A DNA stretch of 64,000 nucleotides from Vitis vinifera (GCF_030704535.1 NC_081812.1:18547501-18611500); one strand, 5' to 3'; counted from the first letter of the stretch, positions 11,401-23,192 are shown. Notes: generated by a model from the letters alone, not told the origin. A program made the numbers and translations.

Positions 11401-11682
11401 CCATCCATTTTATTTTCTCACACTTCCCAAACTGCAATGGAGTCCCCACGAAACACTGGAACAATAGCTTGAATACACATCTATAAGAGCATACACACAA
11501 GTCTCTGACTACACTATGTGTCTATGTGCAACTACGAACAAAAACATAAGATTAACACTTCCCACCCATCTAATTATTCATGAATTTCTTTTTCTAGTCA
11601 AAAGGGTCTGTGATCGAAGATCACATCTTGGAAGATCATGCATCAACCATCCATGCTATTACTACCCTGTTCTTTCTTTGCT
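8430..11682. other. 3' UTR of the F-box gene and intergenic DNA between convergent genes
   Basis: The F-box 3' UTR probably ends within 8430-8650. Downstream there are only short chance ORFs, for example 9620-9913 with no domain. From about 10360 to 11150 the sequence is strongly AT-rich. GTGTTTGGTTCTCAAATTG near 10714 is a phrase common at edges of plant MITEs, but I cannot find a matching inverted end. The interval ends at the 3' end of the minus-strand ABI5-type gene. Confidence 0.4.
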
Positions 11683-14600
11683 TCACAATGGGCAGCTCCA
11701 AGTCTTCCTCATCTTCTTCAGTTTTTCTTTAGCTTTTTCTGCCTTGGTCTGAGTTTTCATTTTCAGTTCTTCTAAATACTGCATACAGGTTGAAATTACA
11801 CATAAATACTCGAGTACTACTTGCATGTTGCATCATGAATTTCATAAATTAAAAGAAGTAAAGAGAAACATAGTTGTCTGGTTAAAGAGAGAGAAACCGA
11901 AAATTGCTAGCCTGCTATTAGGCTAATCACACTTGGGTTTTCCTGATGCAAGGCTACAAGAAGGGGCTGTCCTAAGAGGGATGTGGTTGCTTTCACACCG
12001 ACTATAGAACATGGGTTTTGAACAAAATAGAGACATCAGTCTTTAAGCACTGTAAGAAAGATGATATAAGTACTACCTGTTGCTTTCTTTTCCTCTCAAA
12101 GTCTGCCTCTGCCTGTTTTGATTACAAGATTGAATGCAAAACTCTTGTCAATAACAACAAATTAACTAGTAAAATATGAATAAGAAGTGAAACTGTGCTT
12201 ACCAGAGCCTGTTGAAGAAGGGTGTTCTCTTCCTTTAACTGGTTTAATTCTGCTTCCAGTTCAACTGTGTAAGCCTGCAAAAAGACATATGTAACATGTA
12301 ATTGTAAGCAAAAACCTAGTTCCAAGTTAATTTTGTAAAACTGTGTATTTTGTTAATGGAAGTTGAATATTTCCTGTAACAAATTTCCCCATGACCCCTC
12401 CATGTACTGTGAAACTTGTTTGTGAGGAACCCACCATACAATCTACTCCAAACTCTAGAGGCATAAACTGCTTTCATTCTTTTCTTGTCCACAAACAATT
12501 GGAAAAATTATTTTCAATTTCCTCACTACAAAAAATTCTATTACCTGAAAAAACCTACTACTTTTGTGCATATTTCATCAATTCCCAACACATTCTTTGG
12601 TGGAAACTAATATGCTAATGGCGACAATCAAAGTCAATAGAATGTTTACAGGATCAAATGTCAGAACCATAACAAGTATCCTTAGGGCACTAGTTAGGTA
12701 GCATGATGCAGCTCTTTTGAATTTGTTCCAATAAAGTAGATACGCATACATCAGGTTACGCTAGGAAGAAAACGTAAAGCTATCTCAGTATCTCCTACCA
12801 ATGCCAATCATGCACCAACATAGAAACTGAGCCTCATTTTTGGTTTCCTTTGTATGTTTTCCATTAATGTTGAAGTTGTGCTAGGTTTTCGTTAGTTACC
12901 TTTTAAGTGATTCTCTAACCAGCTATGCCTTTCATCCAGGACTTCCCAATTTCTGTTCCTGTTTCCAGAAGATGATCTAGCGAGTTGTCTGAGAGGATCA
13001 TAAAGAGTAGTTCTCAGAATCAAACATTTACTTTGTATTGCGCCCTGATATTGCCCACAAAACACTCGAAGGTAGTTTCTGAGCCACTATTGATGAATCA
13101 GGGAGATAATTGTAGGAAGCACTCCAACTAAATTAAAATATATATAAAAGAAAATTGGAAGCTCCTATAACTAGATTCGTGGACTATGTTTTGACAGGAC
13201 TATCCCAACTCCAACAAATGTGGGCTATTGGAAATGATTTCTGCTCTGACAGACCAGATAGATTGCAACATAAAATGTCTTACACTTCATACAGCCCATA
13301 GCATTTTTGCTCATTAGGATCAATCGGAAATCATTGGTACCAATTCTCCTCTTTCTTGGAAAATTTGGCTCATCTAGCAAGAGTTGACCCTCAAATAGAG
13401 ATTAGCACAGATTTGTATATATGGTTTCTATTATGCTGGCAGAATCTCCAATTCTAACATGTTAATGCAAGAATATAAAGATAAAATTATTCATACAAAG
13501 GTACGAGGTTTGACCAAGTATGCCTATATCCACGGATTAAAAAAAAATCACTCTATTGTACCATGAAGGATATTAGAGGGTACGAAAAAAATTAGATATG
13601 GTTGTTGAGTCCTAAAACATATAATGTTTTTCTATTCTTTGTATCTACACCTAAACCATGAGATCGGGAAACCACTCTAATATTATTTATAATAGATACT
13701 GTCGATTTTCAACCCAGTTGATCCTCGTGACTTTAAAATGCGTCTACTTAGTTAAAAGAAACTCATTACATATATAATGTTAGCCTACTAGGAAAACTCT
13801 CTATAGTTGATAGGAGATATCATGGTATAATTCCGTATATATTCAAAAGTAAAAAATGAGAGAAAAAAAAAATAGAAAATGAAATGTAGTAAATGTCATG
13901 ATCCCAAGACAGGATCCTAATTCTAACTTTTGTTGAAGATTTTTTACATATATCTGTCGCATTTGTCCCTTCCATTTCTGTTGTGCACATTCAGTAGTCT
14001 TGATATATATATGTTTCTATCTTAGCTTTTGCTTTCTATCAGTTGTAAAATAATCACATACATCTACATGCCTTCACTTTTAGACTTCACCTTACCAAAG
14101 ATTTTGACCACCATTCATGGGATCATAACATATACGTTGTCCATTTATTCCTTCCTCCAGACTTGATATCCTTAAATCTCCTGCAAACTAATGTTTTTTT
14201 TTCCTTTCATGTCCTATGCATTGTGGGGCCCCCTTCCTCTTTTCTGGCCATGAATGTTCCTTCTGTGCCATCTATCATGCCTTGGAACACTAGTATACAA
14301 AGTTATGCCCCCTGCCTGCCCATCAAGCTTTGTACCACTTCAACCTTCAGTTATGATGGAGTCCAGGTCCTCTGATCCATTGTGTTCCAAGACTTCCTAT
14401 GTATACAGCGTATGTGTTAGGCAACAATTCTCTAATAACAGTGTGTAGTAGCTGCCCATCTCCCATAATAAATAAATTTGCATTACAATTTTGTCATTGG
14501 TTTGGGCACCAATCACATGCTCCTCAACTCGAAGCATTAGTCAAATTTATGATCTCACAATAGTAGTTCCAAACCATTACCAAAAAGGAATTGCACCAAT

Positions 14601-17600
14601 TGGTCAATTTTCCCAATCAAAAAGCAAATGGATGGTGGATTGCAATGAGGTTGTTTGGGTGTTATTACCAAACAACTTGATTCATAGCGTCTTCCATCAT
14701 GGGCCCATTTTTAAAAGGAGTTCTACATGCAACAACAAGTATGAACGTTTGAGGGGTTTTGGGTGGGGGTGGGTGGTTGTGTGGATACATCATACAATAG
14801 TTAATCAATTTTAAGAACTGGGGTATTTCCATTTAAGACTTCAAATGGAAGCAGTTAAAAGCGCATTAAAATGTGGAAGGGAACTTTTGATAATTTCCTC
14901 CTACTCACAAACCACCTCCATTCTCTCTTCTGAATGACTAGAATCCTAGTGGTCGTGTCTATCTTCATGATCTAATCCAGACTTTAGGCAGAGTGTTTTT
15001 CAGAGTTCTAATTTTCTTCATCATTCAAAAACCCATCTCCTCATTAATTGCAGTTTTGGACATTGTCAAATGGCTGTTGATACAATTAACTTATAATATG
15101 GGCTTCAGTCTCCACCCCGGGATGGTGCTAACTGCATTCACCATTTCTCTTTGTATTATGATTAATTAGTGCGAGCTATCCTCTACCATTTCTAGCCTTC
15201 AGGTGTAAAGCAAAGAACGTTGAATTCAACAAGTGACACCACGCCAAATTCTCTCCCAAATCCAGTAGCTAACCTCAAAATTCTTGTTAAGATCTCCTTG
15301 TTTGGCTGCAAAAGACCCTCAAATTTGGTTCCAATTTCAAACTGAGAGTCAATACTACCCAATTGTCATCAAGACTCATCCACTCAGGCCAGCCAAATAT
15401 ATTGATGATTTCACCAAGATCTCATACCAATGAAAATTTGGGAAGAAAAAATTACATCTTGTCCATTATTTTCTTCCTCCAGCCAATATCAATTGACGGA
15501 ATAAGCCAAAATTATTGGCCATAACTCTATCTTGTCTTTTTCTCAGCTAACACCCATGGTCATTATTTTATTTTGCCATTATTCTATGATGACCCACAAC
15601 AAGTCTCACAAGAACAGATTTTGACATCATTTTACTTGACCGTTAGTGTGATGCAATTTCTGTTCAATGAACCGAAGTAAGAGTCTTTATACTTGGACGG
15701 TATCCTAGATGCGATTTCTGTTCAACAGACTGAAACTTGTGTCTCATGAAAACTTGCAGATCCTGCCAAGAAGCCAGGCTCACCTTACCCATTCCTCATT
15801 CATGTTTTTCTCGTTCTTATCCCACAAAGAAAACTTGCAGGTCCTGCCAAGAAACCAAGCTTGCCTTACCATTCCTCATTCATGTTTTTCTCGTTCTTAT
15901 TCCACAAAGATAGTGTTGTTCCTCTTTTCCATTGCCAAACTTGTATATTGACTTCCACAAACAAAGAAAAACTTATAAAAGTAAAAATCATATGTATCGA
16001 AGGAACAAGTTGTGAAGTCTAATGGTAATTATCAACTCACAGCAACAACTGTTCAACTACCCACTGTCGTATACCACTAGTTGTGAAATCTAATAATAAC
16101 AATTAATACTATCATCTATAAATGTTAATAGAAAGGATTAAGGTTCTCTCTCATCAGTGCCTCTTTGATAAAGAAAATGACTACTAATTTAATGGTAGTA
16201 GTGGCAGGAATGCCTTCTCATATCCTGAATACTAATATTCAACTTATTGAATATATCTCTTAAATGCCAGGAAAATGCAAGAATTGGTATAAGCAAAAGC
16301 TAACAAAGGTGGTGGCTATAAGAAAGACATTGGACCCTCTTATAAACCAGCCATATGGGGTAATACTTAACTCAAAGCTAACCAAATGACGACTCTCTTC
16401 AGAGGTGGGGAAACAATGGTTAACCAGATGTCCAGTGATGATGAGATTAGCTATCAAAGGTTGATGATAAATATAAGTGGATGATATAAAATGCCATTAA
16501 AAGGCAAGCTGAAATTGATCAAATGGCAAGAAACATCCAGCACATTTTATTTTCATTTGGGTTTAATCTACTTAGTGATTCCAGTCTAATGCGTTATGAT
16601 GATTCTCAGAGACAGTTGCATTTGTGAACAAGTACCTGTTTTCTAGCTCGAGATCTCGCCGCAGACTCTCTATTCTTGATCATCCTTCGTTGTCTCCGTT
16701 CCACCACCTTCTCCACCGGGCCATCTATGATCCTCTTCCTTCCTCTCAGGCCACCCACGTCCAAACCGAACTGACCTGCAGTGTTGTCGATTTGATTCGG
16801 GCACATCCCATCGGAAGACACTGGACTTACGGTCGACTCCATTGCCAACGTCTGCCCAGGCCCGTACACACCACCGCCGTTCCCCACTCTACCTCCAAGA
16901 CAAGCTGAAGTCTTCGGGTAGCCGCCGTTCCTTTTACCATTCCCGGCATAGCCAGAGGACTCTCCGGCAGCCCCACTGCTTTGGGGCAAAGTTTGAAAAC
17001 TCCCAACACCGGCACCACCACCCATTCCCATAACAGGTCTAGCAAAAGTTGGACTGATGGTGTTGTTATTTTGGTACAACCCGTACTGATGTTGCTGCTG
17101 ATGCTGCGCCGGAGCGGTTGCTGTAGGCTGTTCCCGAACTACCCCTGCCCTGATCAAGAAATCCTCCAAAGTCATCTCTCCTAAAGTAGGTTGGCGATGG
17201 GCAGACTCAGCATTATGAACGCTGTCCTGCTGCTGTTGTTGCTGAGCTTTATGGATTTCAGACCAGACCTCATCCACAGTCTTTTGACAAAACGGCGCAG
17301 GAAGACTTAGAGAGCCCTGGCGGGCCAAGCTCGGCTGCTTAGCAATGGGTTTCTCCATGGAAGTTTCACTGAGCGACATCTGGGAGTTGCTAATGTGGTT
17401 AAAATTGGTGGCTTGGTTTTCCTCTGCAGTCCATATGCTAGTGAGAAACTCATCCATGTTCATGGACCCGAAATTCTTCCCATTCTCGCAGAGGGTGTGC
17501 TGAAACTCATCCAGGGTGAGGGAGTAGATTGAGGACTGTCTTCCCAGAGATGGCATCCCATGGTTCTTGGGCTGTTGATCTTCCTGTAACCCCGACTCCA

Positions 17601-17640
17601 CCTCGCTTTGGGATAAAGTCTCCGACTCCGAACCCACCAT
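11683..17640 (-). CDS. ABI5: bZIP transcription factor ABSCISIC ACID-INSENSITIVE 5 (ABI5) type
   Basis: Four coding exons on the minus strand: 17640-16636, 12274-12203, 12112-12077, 11778-11683. All junctions are GT-AG and phase 0; the total is 402 residues. ABI5/AREB factors bind ACGT (ABRE) elements and drive ABA responses in seeds and seedlings. Visible: conserved phosphorylation blocks C1 (about 31-70, RQSSIYSLTLDEFQ and MNMDEFLTSIW), C2 (103-130, RQGSLSLPAP and TVDEVWSEIH) and C3 (149-168, RQPTLGEMTLEDFL); the basic region (about 314-335, NRESAARSRARKQ) at the end of exon 1; zipper leucines 341, 348 and 355 in exon 2; and the C-terminal WSCPL block. Gln tracts lie at 133-138 and 180-185. 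The C1 block and the GPVEKVVERRQRR lead-in match ABI5 itself more than AREB3 or EEL, as I recall them. Intron 1 is unusually long (4361 bp). Confidence 0.92.
12275..16635 (-). other. Large first intron of the ABI5-type gene
   Basis: This 4361-bp intron separates the basic region from the leucine zipper. It holds no recognisable gene. The ORFs at 14163-14814, 15709-15951 and 16260-16457 have no domains. It contains an 81-bp tandem duplication at 15748-15909. I see no LTR or LINE in it. Confidence 0.7.
15748..15909. repeat. 81-bp tandem duplication in ABI5 intron 1
   Basis: Two adjacent copies begin GAAAACTTGCAG at 15748 and 15829 and end in CCACAAAGA. They differ at a handful of positions (for example GAAGCCAGG against GAAACCAAG). 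A related shorter pair, GATGCAATTTCTGTTCAA near 15651 and GATGCGATTTCTGTTCAA near 15709, lies just upstream. The area has therefore duplicated more than once. Confidence 0.85.
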
Positions 17641-19040
17641 TTATTTTCTCTCTTTGGAGGCTTCAAACCACCTAGTGGGGCTTCACAGAAGTAGAAGATG
17701 CTGAGATGGGCGTGTTATCTACACAAAGAAGCAGTCGTAGTATCGCATCAGAGCCTCTGCAGTGGTCAGTGTTGGGTGGAGAAAAAAGGCATACATGCTG
17801 CGGAATAAACGAGAAATCTAGCATGGGCCTCTTGACTCTTTTGAGTCTTGAGACCCTGAGAACTCAAGAGCTCAGGCACGAATGATTAAACCACACGCAC
17901 CAGTCAACATGGCCCATTCGGGTAACCATGCCTCCAATTGTTGGGCATGTGCCCCACTGCATTCCATATTCATGTATTTGAAAAAGTTGCAACCATTATC
18001 CTATTCCACCCCATTACGTATTTCAACCTTTTTCAATTATCATGTTTTGAAGTTCCCAATGTCCCGAAAAGCTTCTGACCACCAGGGAATTATGTACCTG
18101 GTCCAATTCAATTCATAATTTCATATGCGTAACTCTGAGCAGTCTGTTGCATTTCCATATATTTATGGTACCACGGGTGCGAGTATCAATGTATGGGGCA
18201 CCATCCTCATCCTCCACCCTCTATCTATTAACTATGAAGACCCGTGAAAGCGATTGCGGAAAAGAAAAGAAAAAGAAGCCATGAAGATCCAAAGCGTTGT
18301 GCCAACATTTATTTAATGTTCGATTTCAAAAAGTACTCACTTGATTAAGCAAAGAAAAAAGGTTTTAAAAAATTCTTCAATTTTTATGTTTTTAAATCAT
18401 GAAAAAATTAATAATAAGCTTTTTATTTTTCTATTTTCCTCATTTTTTTTCTTCCCTAGTACGGTTCATAATAAGTTGTTTGATTTTTTAGTGGTGCCAA
18501 CCGAGAATATTTTCACTTTCGGCAAAGCTGAGAGGGAACTGGATACCTTAATTATTCTTCAAATTAATTTACAAAATTAAAAAAAGCTAGAAGGTACTAG
18601 TCTATTCCGTCCCCCTATGTCTTCCCAACCCAAACCCACAAAAGTTAAACTGCGACTAATTGCCTGGAAGTTCGAGTTCAAGAATCATCCATGGAGCTTC
18701 AAACATCAAACTCCTCACATAAAGTCAAGGAAAAAAAATCAAAGAAAATGTCAATCAGGCAAACCCATTACTCAAGAACCACCAGAACAGCCAAGGAAAA
18801 AAAACCGAGGTATACTTTTACCTGATTCTGATTAGCGATTATGGTCACAAAGCAGGAGACGAAGGATCGAAAGCTGGGAGCAGAGGAAATCAAGAAACTT
18901 GGAGTGGTGAGAGCATGAGAAATGGTTAGAAAACCAAATGCATTTGGTTGGGGGGGAGAGAAGCAAAATCCGCAACCACCATTAACGAACTTGGGAAGGC
19001 CTTTTAACACTCAGAGAGTACAGAGTGGAGAGTGGACCCT
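17641..19040 (-). promoter_or_regulatory. 5' UTR region of the ABI5-type gene, with a probable leader intron
   Basis: Reading the minus strand, a candidate leader exon runs from about 19040 to 18822 and ends in a consensus donor CAG|GTAAAAG. A possible acceptor (CCACTGCAG) lies at about 17757, just before 117 bases of leader that run into the ATG at 17640. This implies a 5'-UTR intron of about 1.06 kb, a common feature of plant transcription-factor genes. Another acceptor (TTTGTGTAG, near 17723) is possible. Inferred from splice motifs only. Confidence 0.35.
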
Positions 19041-19204
19041 TCTTATTCCGCATCCCAGAAGTGGGGGTCTGGGTATTTAATTTTTTTTCCACTACCGGTT
19101 GGGCCCAGAGTAGCTTGTGGTGATACACCGGATAAATTCCAATTAATAAAAAATTGGAGTCCGCCGTTTAGTGTCTAGTATGGGTTCGGGGGCAGGGAGT
19201 TGTC

Positions 19205-19438
19205 GACACGTAGCGCCATGTGTCCCCTGCAGCAGCCTCGACTGCCCCGAGGCCGACGCGTGTGTTTCGCTCTTTCTGCGCTGAGAGCAGTCTCTGGTGT
19301 AAATATTCTTATCTGTGTTTCTCAAGTAAGCGATTTTGAATGGTTGGACCCATCAATGAGCGGATGAGGATGAAGTTTGGCCTCCACTGCGCCAATGCCA
19401 TGTGTGTGAACATTGGCTATAAGGCTGGAGCTCACGTG
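19205..19438 (-). promoter_or_regulatory. ABRE / CE3-like / DRE / G-box cluster upstream of ABI5
   Basis: GACACGT at 19205-19211 is, on the gene's strand, the ABRE core ACGTGTC. GCCGAC at 19252-19257 matches the DRE/CRT core, and overlapping it GACGCGTGTG (19255-19264) matches coupling element CE3 except for its last base. A perfect G-box CACGTG is at 19433-19438. ABRE plus a coupling element within about 50 bp is the classical ABA-response complex. The cluster lies about 160-400 bp upstream of the proposed leader exon, consistent with ABA control or autoregulation of ABI5. Confidence 0.5.
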
Positions 19439-21385
19439 GGCTTTTGCTGGATATGTGGTTTTCACTGACGTATTTGCCCTGGGGTTTCTTTTATAATTTC
19501 GGTGGAATTCTTGACCGCCGTTATTACCCGTTAGTGGTTTGGCAGCGGCTGTTCTGAGATGTTATAGTACACTCCTAGGAAGAATGTAGTTTCGGGGCAG
19601 GCCATTTGGTGGCGATTTGACGGTCATGTTTAGAATTTTAATTTTTTCCTAAAATCTATCGACTTCTTTTAGGTTTTTCTTTTTGTCTAAGGTTGGGTAT
19701 GGAGGGTGAATGAAAGATACGGCCCTACCACGCAATGACGGCAACATATACGGGATGTGAAACATGTTTAGAAAGAAAGTGACATGATGTGGAGCCCCCA
19801 CACCACCCACCCCCCAATCCCCCTCCCTCCCCCCGCCCCTCAACCAACCTAATATGGGAAATAGAGATGCATGGGCATGGATAATGCAACAAGAGATGAG
19901 AAGACGTATGGTACTTACTTCCCGCATGTGGAAGTGTTATAGATTCTGTACCCCCCAACCACGACCCACCCAAGAAGCATTCTCCTGCAAATCCTTCCTT
20001 TTCGATTTACATATATCTGGGGCCACTCAAATAGGTGGATTATGAGTTGAATGCTCGATTGAAAAGAGGGAGCATGTAAGCAAAAATGTATGTAAATTTT
20101 CAACTTTTACTTTTTAGTCTTTTGGGGCACGCATTGGATTTGGATATTCATACATCTTTTTCCAAGTTGATAAAGTGTATATTGAAGATCAAATGTCTTC
20201 CATCCTGTGACTCTTTTAGATTCTGGCATAGAGAGGAATGTGAGCTTCCTTTTTGTTTGAGGTTTTCTCTCTAGAAAATAGAAGATGAAAAATTGTCTAA
20301 GAATCAAAGAGAGTTTGTATGGACTATTAGTTAACTTAAGTAACTAAAATCTATTATGTGAGCTTAAGTTATTTAATCCAATACAATGGATTATATTTAA
20401 TTAATTCTTTAATTAATTAACATAATTTGTAAGTCAATTATTAGTATTTGTGCAACTTTCTACTTATATAAAAGTACCTTTATGCTTATACTTAACAATC
20501 CTTATGCATACATAATTGATTAAATAAGTCTCTCAAATAAAGTATTATCAAGGAATGGGAGCTTGAGCATCCGGTGTCACTTAAGCCTAACATAGGCTTA
20601 AGTTACTTAAACCTATACGAAAGTCTATATAAACTCATTTATTCTACATTTGGTTATCATGATAGGATAAGATAAGATAAGTATATTTTAAGGTATAATT
20701 TCTCATGAGATATGATATCATTAGATATTAAATTCAATGAACATAATATCTTAATATATCATATCCAATTAGATATGTTATGTTATGCAATATTTATACT
20801 TAATTTGTGAAATAAAAAAAAAACAAAAAAATATATGTTATTTTTTAATGTTTAAAAATAAAAACTATATTACATTCAAATATTTTCTATTTAAAAAAAA
20901 ATCTTTTACATTTAACAATATTTCTAATTAAAGTATTTAAATTTTATAAATAAAAAATTTTATATTATGTTATTCAATATATAAAAATAATTTTATATAC
21001 ATAAAGAATATATGTTAATACCATTTTAAAATATATTTGATAAATATTTTTTTTAGTTTTTCCTTTTTAATCACAAATTTAATTTTATAATAAATAAATT
21101 TTATTTTTCCAAATAAGTAATATAAAAAAAAATTAAAATAATAAAAATACATAAATAAATTTATGATGTATAGGATATGAATATTTAACATCTTATCATA
21201 AAATTAATATATCCACTTAGAAAAAGATATACATTTTCCATAACGTTTACTCATCTTTGTGGGTGCAAATGAGGTGGATTTCAATCTCTTGCTTTACTCA
21301 TCTTAATAGAGTAAGAGAAAACTAATACAAAGATCAATGCCCAATAGCCCAAGGGGAAAATTGATCTATGACGTCCAAGTCAAAT
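19439..21385. other. Intergenic DNA, AT-rich in its right part
   Basis: A C-rich patch lies at 19793-19845. From about 20320 to 21240 the sequence is AT-rich with repeats of AACTTAAGTTA-like phrases (near 20332, 20361 and 20597) and GATAAGATAAG at 20667. No gene is recognised, and the ORFs at 19649-20307 on both strands have no known domain. A decayed transposon is possible, but no ends could be paired. Confidence 0.35.
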
Positions 21386-21685
21386 TCAAGACCGTATAAA
21401 GGCAATTATGGAGAAAGAAAAAGAGGGATATCTTGTTCTTAGATTAAGTTTCTCCTCTCCCTTTGGGGCATGGGAGCCATGAATAGATTTGATGGTTAAT
21501 CTGGATGGTTGCAATGTACTATAATTATTGAGGTAAGGTGCTGCCATCATAGGATGACCATAGAGGTAATGTGTCGTAGGTGATTTAACAAATTTTCCAT
21601 TGAAATCCTTAGCAATAATATAATCCCACTGACGTTTGTTTTGCAGTAGAAGTAGCATCAAAATCAACCCCCGAACACAGGCCAT
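21386..21685 (-). CDS. Hypothetical 99-residue protein with a hydrophobic N-terminus
   Basis: I do not recognise this protein. The start has a very good plant context (AGCAATGGCC), and a TATA-like ATATTTAATA lies about 60 bases upstream on the same strand. Residues 5-14 (RGLILMLLLL) are hydrophobic, suggesting a short signal peptide or anchor. The remainder is hydrophilic and Ser/Tyr/Pro-rich with basic pairs. It has no cysteine pattern beyond C3 and no plant peptide-hormone motif that I know. The good start and upstream TATA argue for a real small gene. The lack of any family match and the isolated position argue for caution. It could also be the first exon of a longer gene. Confidence 0.35.
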   Translation of the reverse strand: MACVRGLILMLLLLQNKRQWDYIIAKDFNGKFVKSPTTHYLYGHPMMAAPYLNNYSTLQPSRLTIKSIHGSHAPKGEEKLNLRTRYPSFSFSIIAFIRS

Positions 21686-22476
21686 TGCTAGCTAGATTCT
21701 CTTCCTTATTGAGCCCCAATTGCTAATTGTGCGCCAATATTAAATATGACTATTACCCTAGTAAGTGCTATCCCAACAGGGCGACAAGTTTAATCAACTT
21801 GGATTAAGTTTGAATTTCGTAGAAATATCTAGTGGGCTTGTAGGGGAGACGGGACCCTAAATTTGGGGACCAAAGGACTCCAAGGCCCACACCTACGGAG
21901 CCCAACCCTATGGCACCAATGGTCTGCCTCAACTATTTCATATCAGGCCCAAGCCTAAGCGCAAGATCTAGCTGCTTCTTTTGTTGGGTGTGACTCTGGG
22001 TTCGATCCAAGAATGATGAGGTCACCAACGTGTGTGGAATTAATGATTCATGCTCATGCATGCATTAGCATCACTTCTCTTTCCTTCACCTACAAGCAAA
22101 GGAATTGGACCATTTGGTGACGCCGAATTTACCGAACTGTTCTTCTTCTGATTCCGATATTCATGGCTTTACTCCAAATGGATCATCATGAGTCATCATA
22201 TTCATCATTCCCACCTGCCTCTAATCATACCCATCAAACATAAATTTAGCCTCGGTCACAATTCTTGGGCGTGTCACATAAATATGAGTCGGTTCATATT
22301 TTTATGAAAAATTTGGTGGGGTATTTAGCAAATGGCATCATTAGATATATAGTGGGGTTGCATAAGAGGGCACAATGGATGGTAGCTACAATTAAAATCA
22401 TTAAATTTTTTAATTTCATCACTATTTGGATTTTGAGAAAAGGGGGCTCTCAAGTAATTTTTCAATGTTCCCCTTC
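21686..22476. other. Intergenic region between the small ORF and the germin-like gene
   Basis: No gene is seen. It serves as upstream DNA for both divergent neighbours. CATGCATGCA-type runs (RY-like CATGCA) occur near 22056-22062. The 22265-22483 ORF overlaps the germin promoter and has no domain. Confidence 0.4.
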
Positions 22477-22483
22477 TATATAA
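22477..22483 (+). promoter_or_regulatory. TATA box of the germin-like gene
   Basis: TATATAA within CTTCTATATAACCC lies 35 bases upstream of the first in-frame ATG (22512). Transcription normally starts 25-35 bases after a TATA box. The first ATG would then sit at or just after the transcript start, which favours use of the second in-frame ATG (22521). Confidence 0.6.
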
Positions 22484-22511
22484 CCCTTGTAAACCTACTC
22501 CAAAGAAATGC

Positions 22512-23192
22512 ATGAACAGAATGTCTCCACAACTGACCGTTTTGTTAGTTATTTTCTCCCTCCATTGCTATATGAGTGATATGGCAATGGCCTCAGATCC
22601 AGACCCACTTCAAGATTTCTGCATACCCAACACCAAATGGGGTTATGGAAGAGCTGCCCGGTTGGATACCGTCCCATGCAAGAACTCATCGGAGGCCACC
22701 ACCGATGACTTTGTCTTCTCCGGCCTGAAAAAACCGGCAGAAGAATTCTCCAACATGGGGATCGCAGCCGTCTCAGTCACCCCACAAATGTTTCCGGGGC
22801 TTAACACACTGGGCATGTCGTTTGTTCGAGCAGATATCCAAGTTGGTGGAATCAATGCTCCACACTTCCACCCTAGAGCTACTGAAATAACTTACGTGTT
22901 GCAAGGAAAGGTATATTCAGGCTTTGTGGATTCCACAAACCGGGTTTTTGCTACGGTGCTTGAGCAAGGAGAGGTGATGGTCTTTCCAAGAGGCTTAGTG
23001 CACTTCCAAATGAACGTTGGAGAATCGCCTGCCACAGTGTTTGGATGTTTCAACAGCCAAAACCCAGGAGTTCAAAAGATCCCATCTGCCCTTTTTGGGT
23101 CTGAGATCAAAGATGAGCTTCTGGAGAAGGCTTTTGGAATGACTCCTAAGCAAATAGACAAGATGAGAAGAAAGTTTGTTCCCAAAGGTTAA
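22512..23192 (+). CDS. Germin-like protein (secreted cupin)
   Basis: Germin-like proteins are apoplastic Mn-binding cupins; some have superoxide dismutase or oxalate oxidase activity. This intronless gene encodes up to 226 residues. Germin box 1 (about 113-132, GINAPHFHPRATE..) supplies metal ligands H118, H120 and E125; box 2 (153-168, GEVMVFPRGLVHFQMN) supplies H164. Cys37 and Cys56 form the expected N-terminal disulfide, and NSS at 58-60 is a glycosylation sequon. A hydrophobic stretch at 8-20 is the signal peptide, with cleavage likely near ASDPDPLQDFC. The first ATG lies only 29 nt after the TATA box, so Met4 (22521) may be the true start. HFH replaces the more usual HTH, as in some GLP9-type members. 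Enzyme activity cannot be told from sequence. Confidence 0.93.
   Translation: MNRMSPQLTVLLVIFSLHCYMSDMAMASDPDPLQDFCIPNTKWGYGRAARLDTVPCKNSSEATTDDFVFSGLKKPAEEFSNMGIAAVSVTPQMFPGLNTLGMSFVRADIQVGGINAPHFHPRATEITYVLQGKVYSGFVDSTNRVFATVLEQGEVMVFPRGLVHFQMNVGESPATVFGCFNSQNPGVQKIPSALFGSEIKDELLEKAFGMTPKQIDKMRRKFVPKG

Noticed and set aside
21990-22020. GGGTTCGATCC as a tRNA B box
   Set aside because: No matching A box or acceptor stem was found at tRNA distance.
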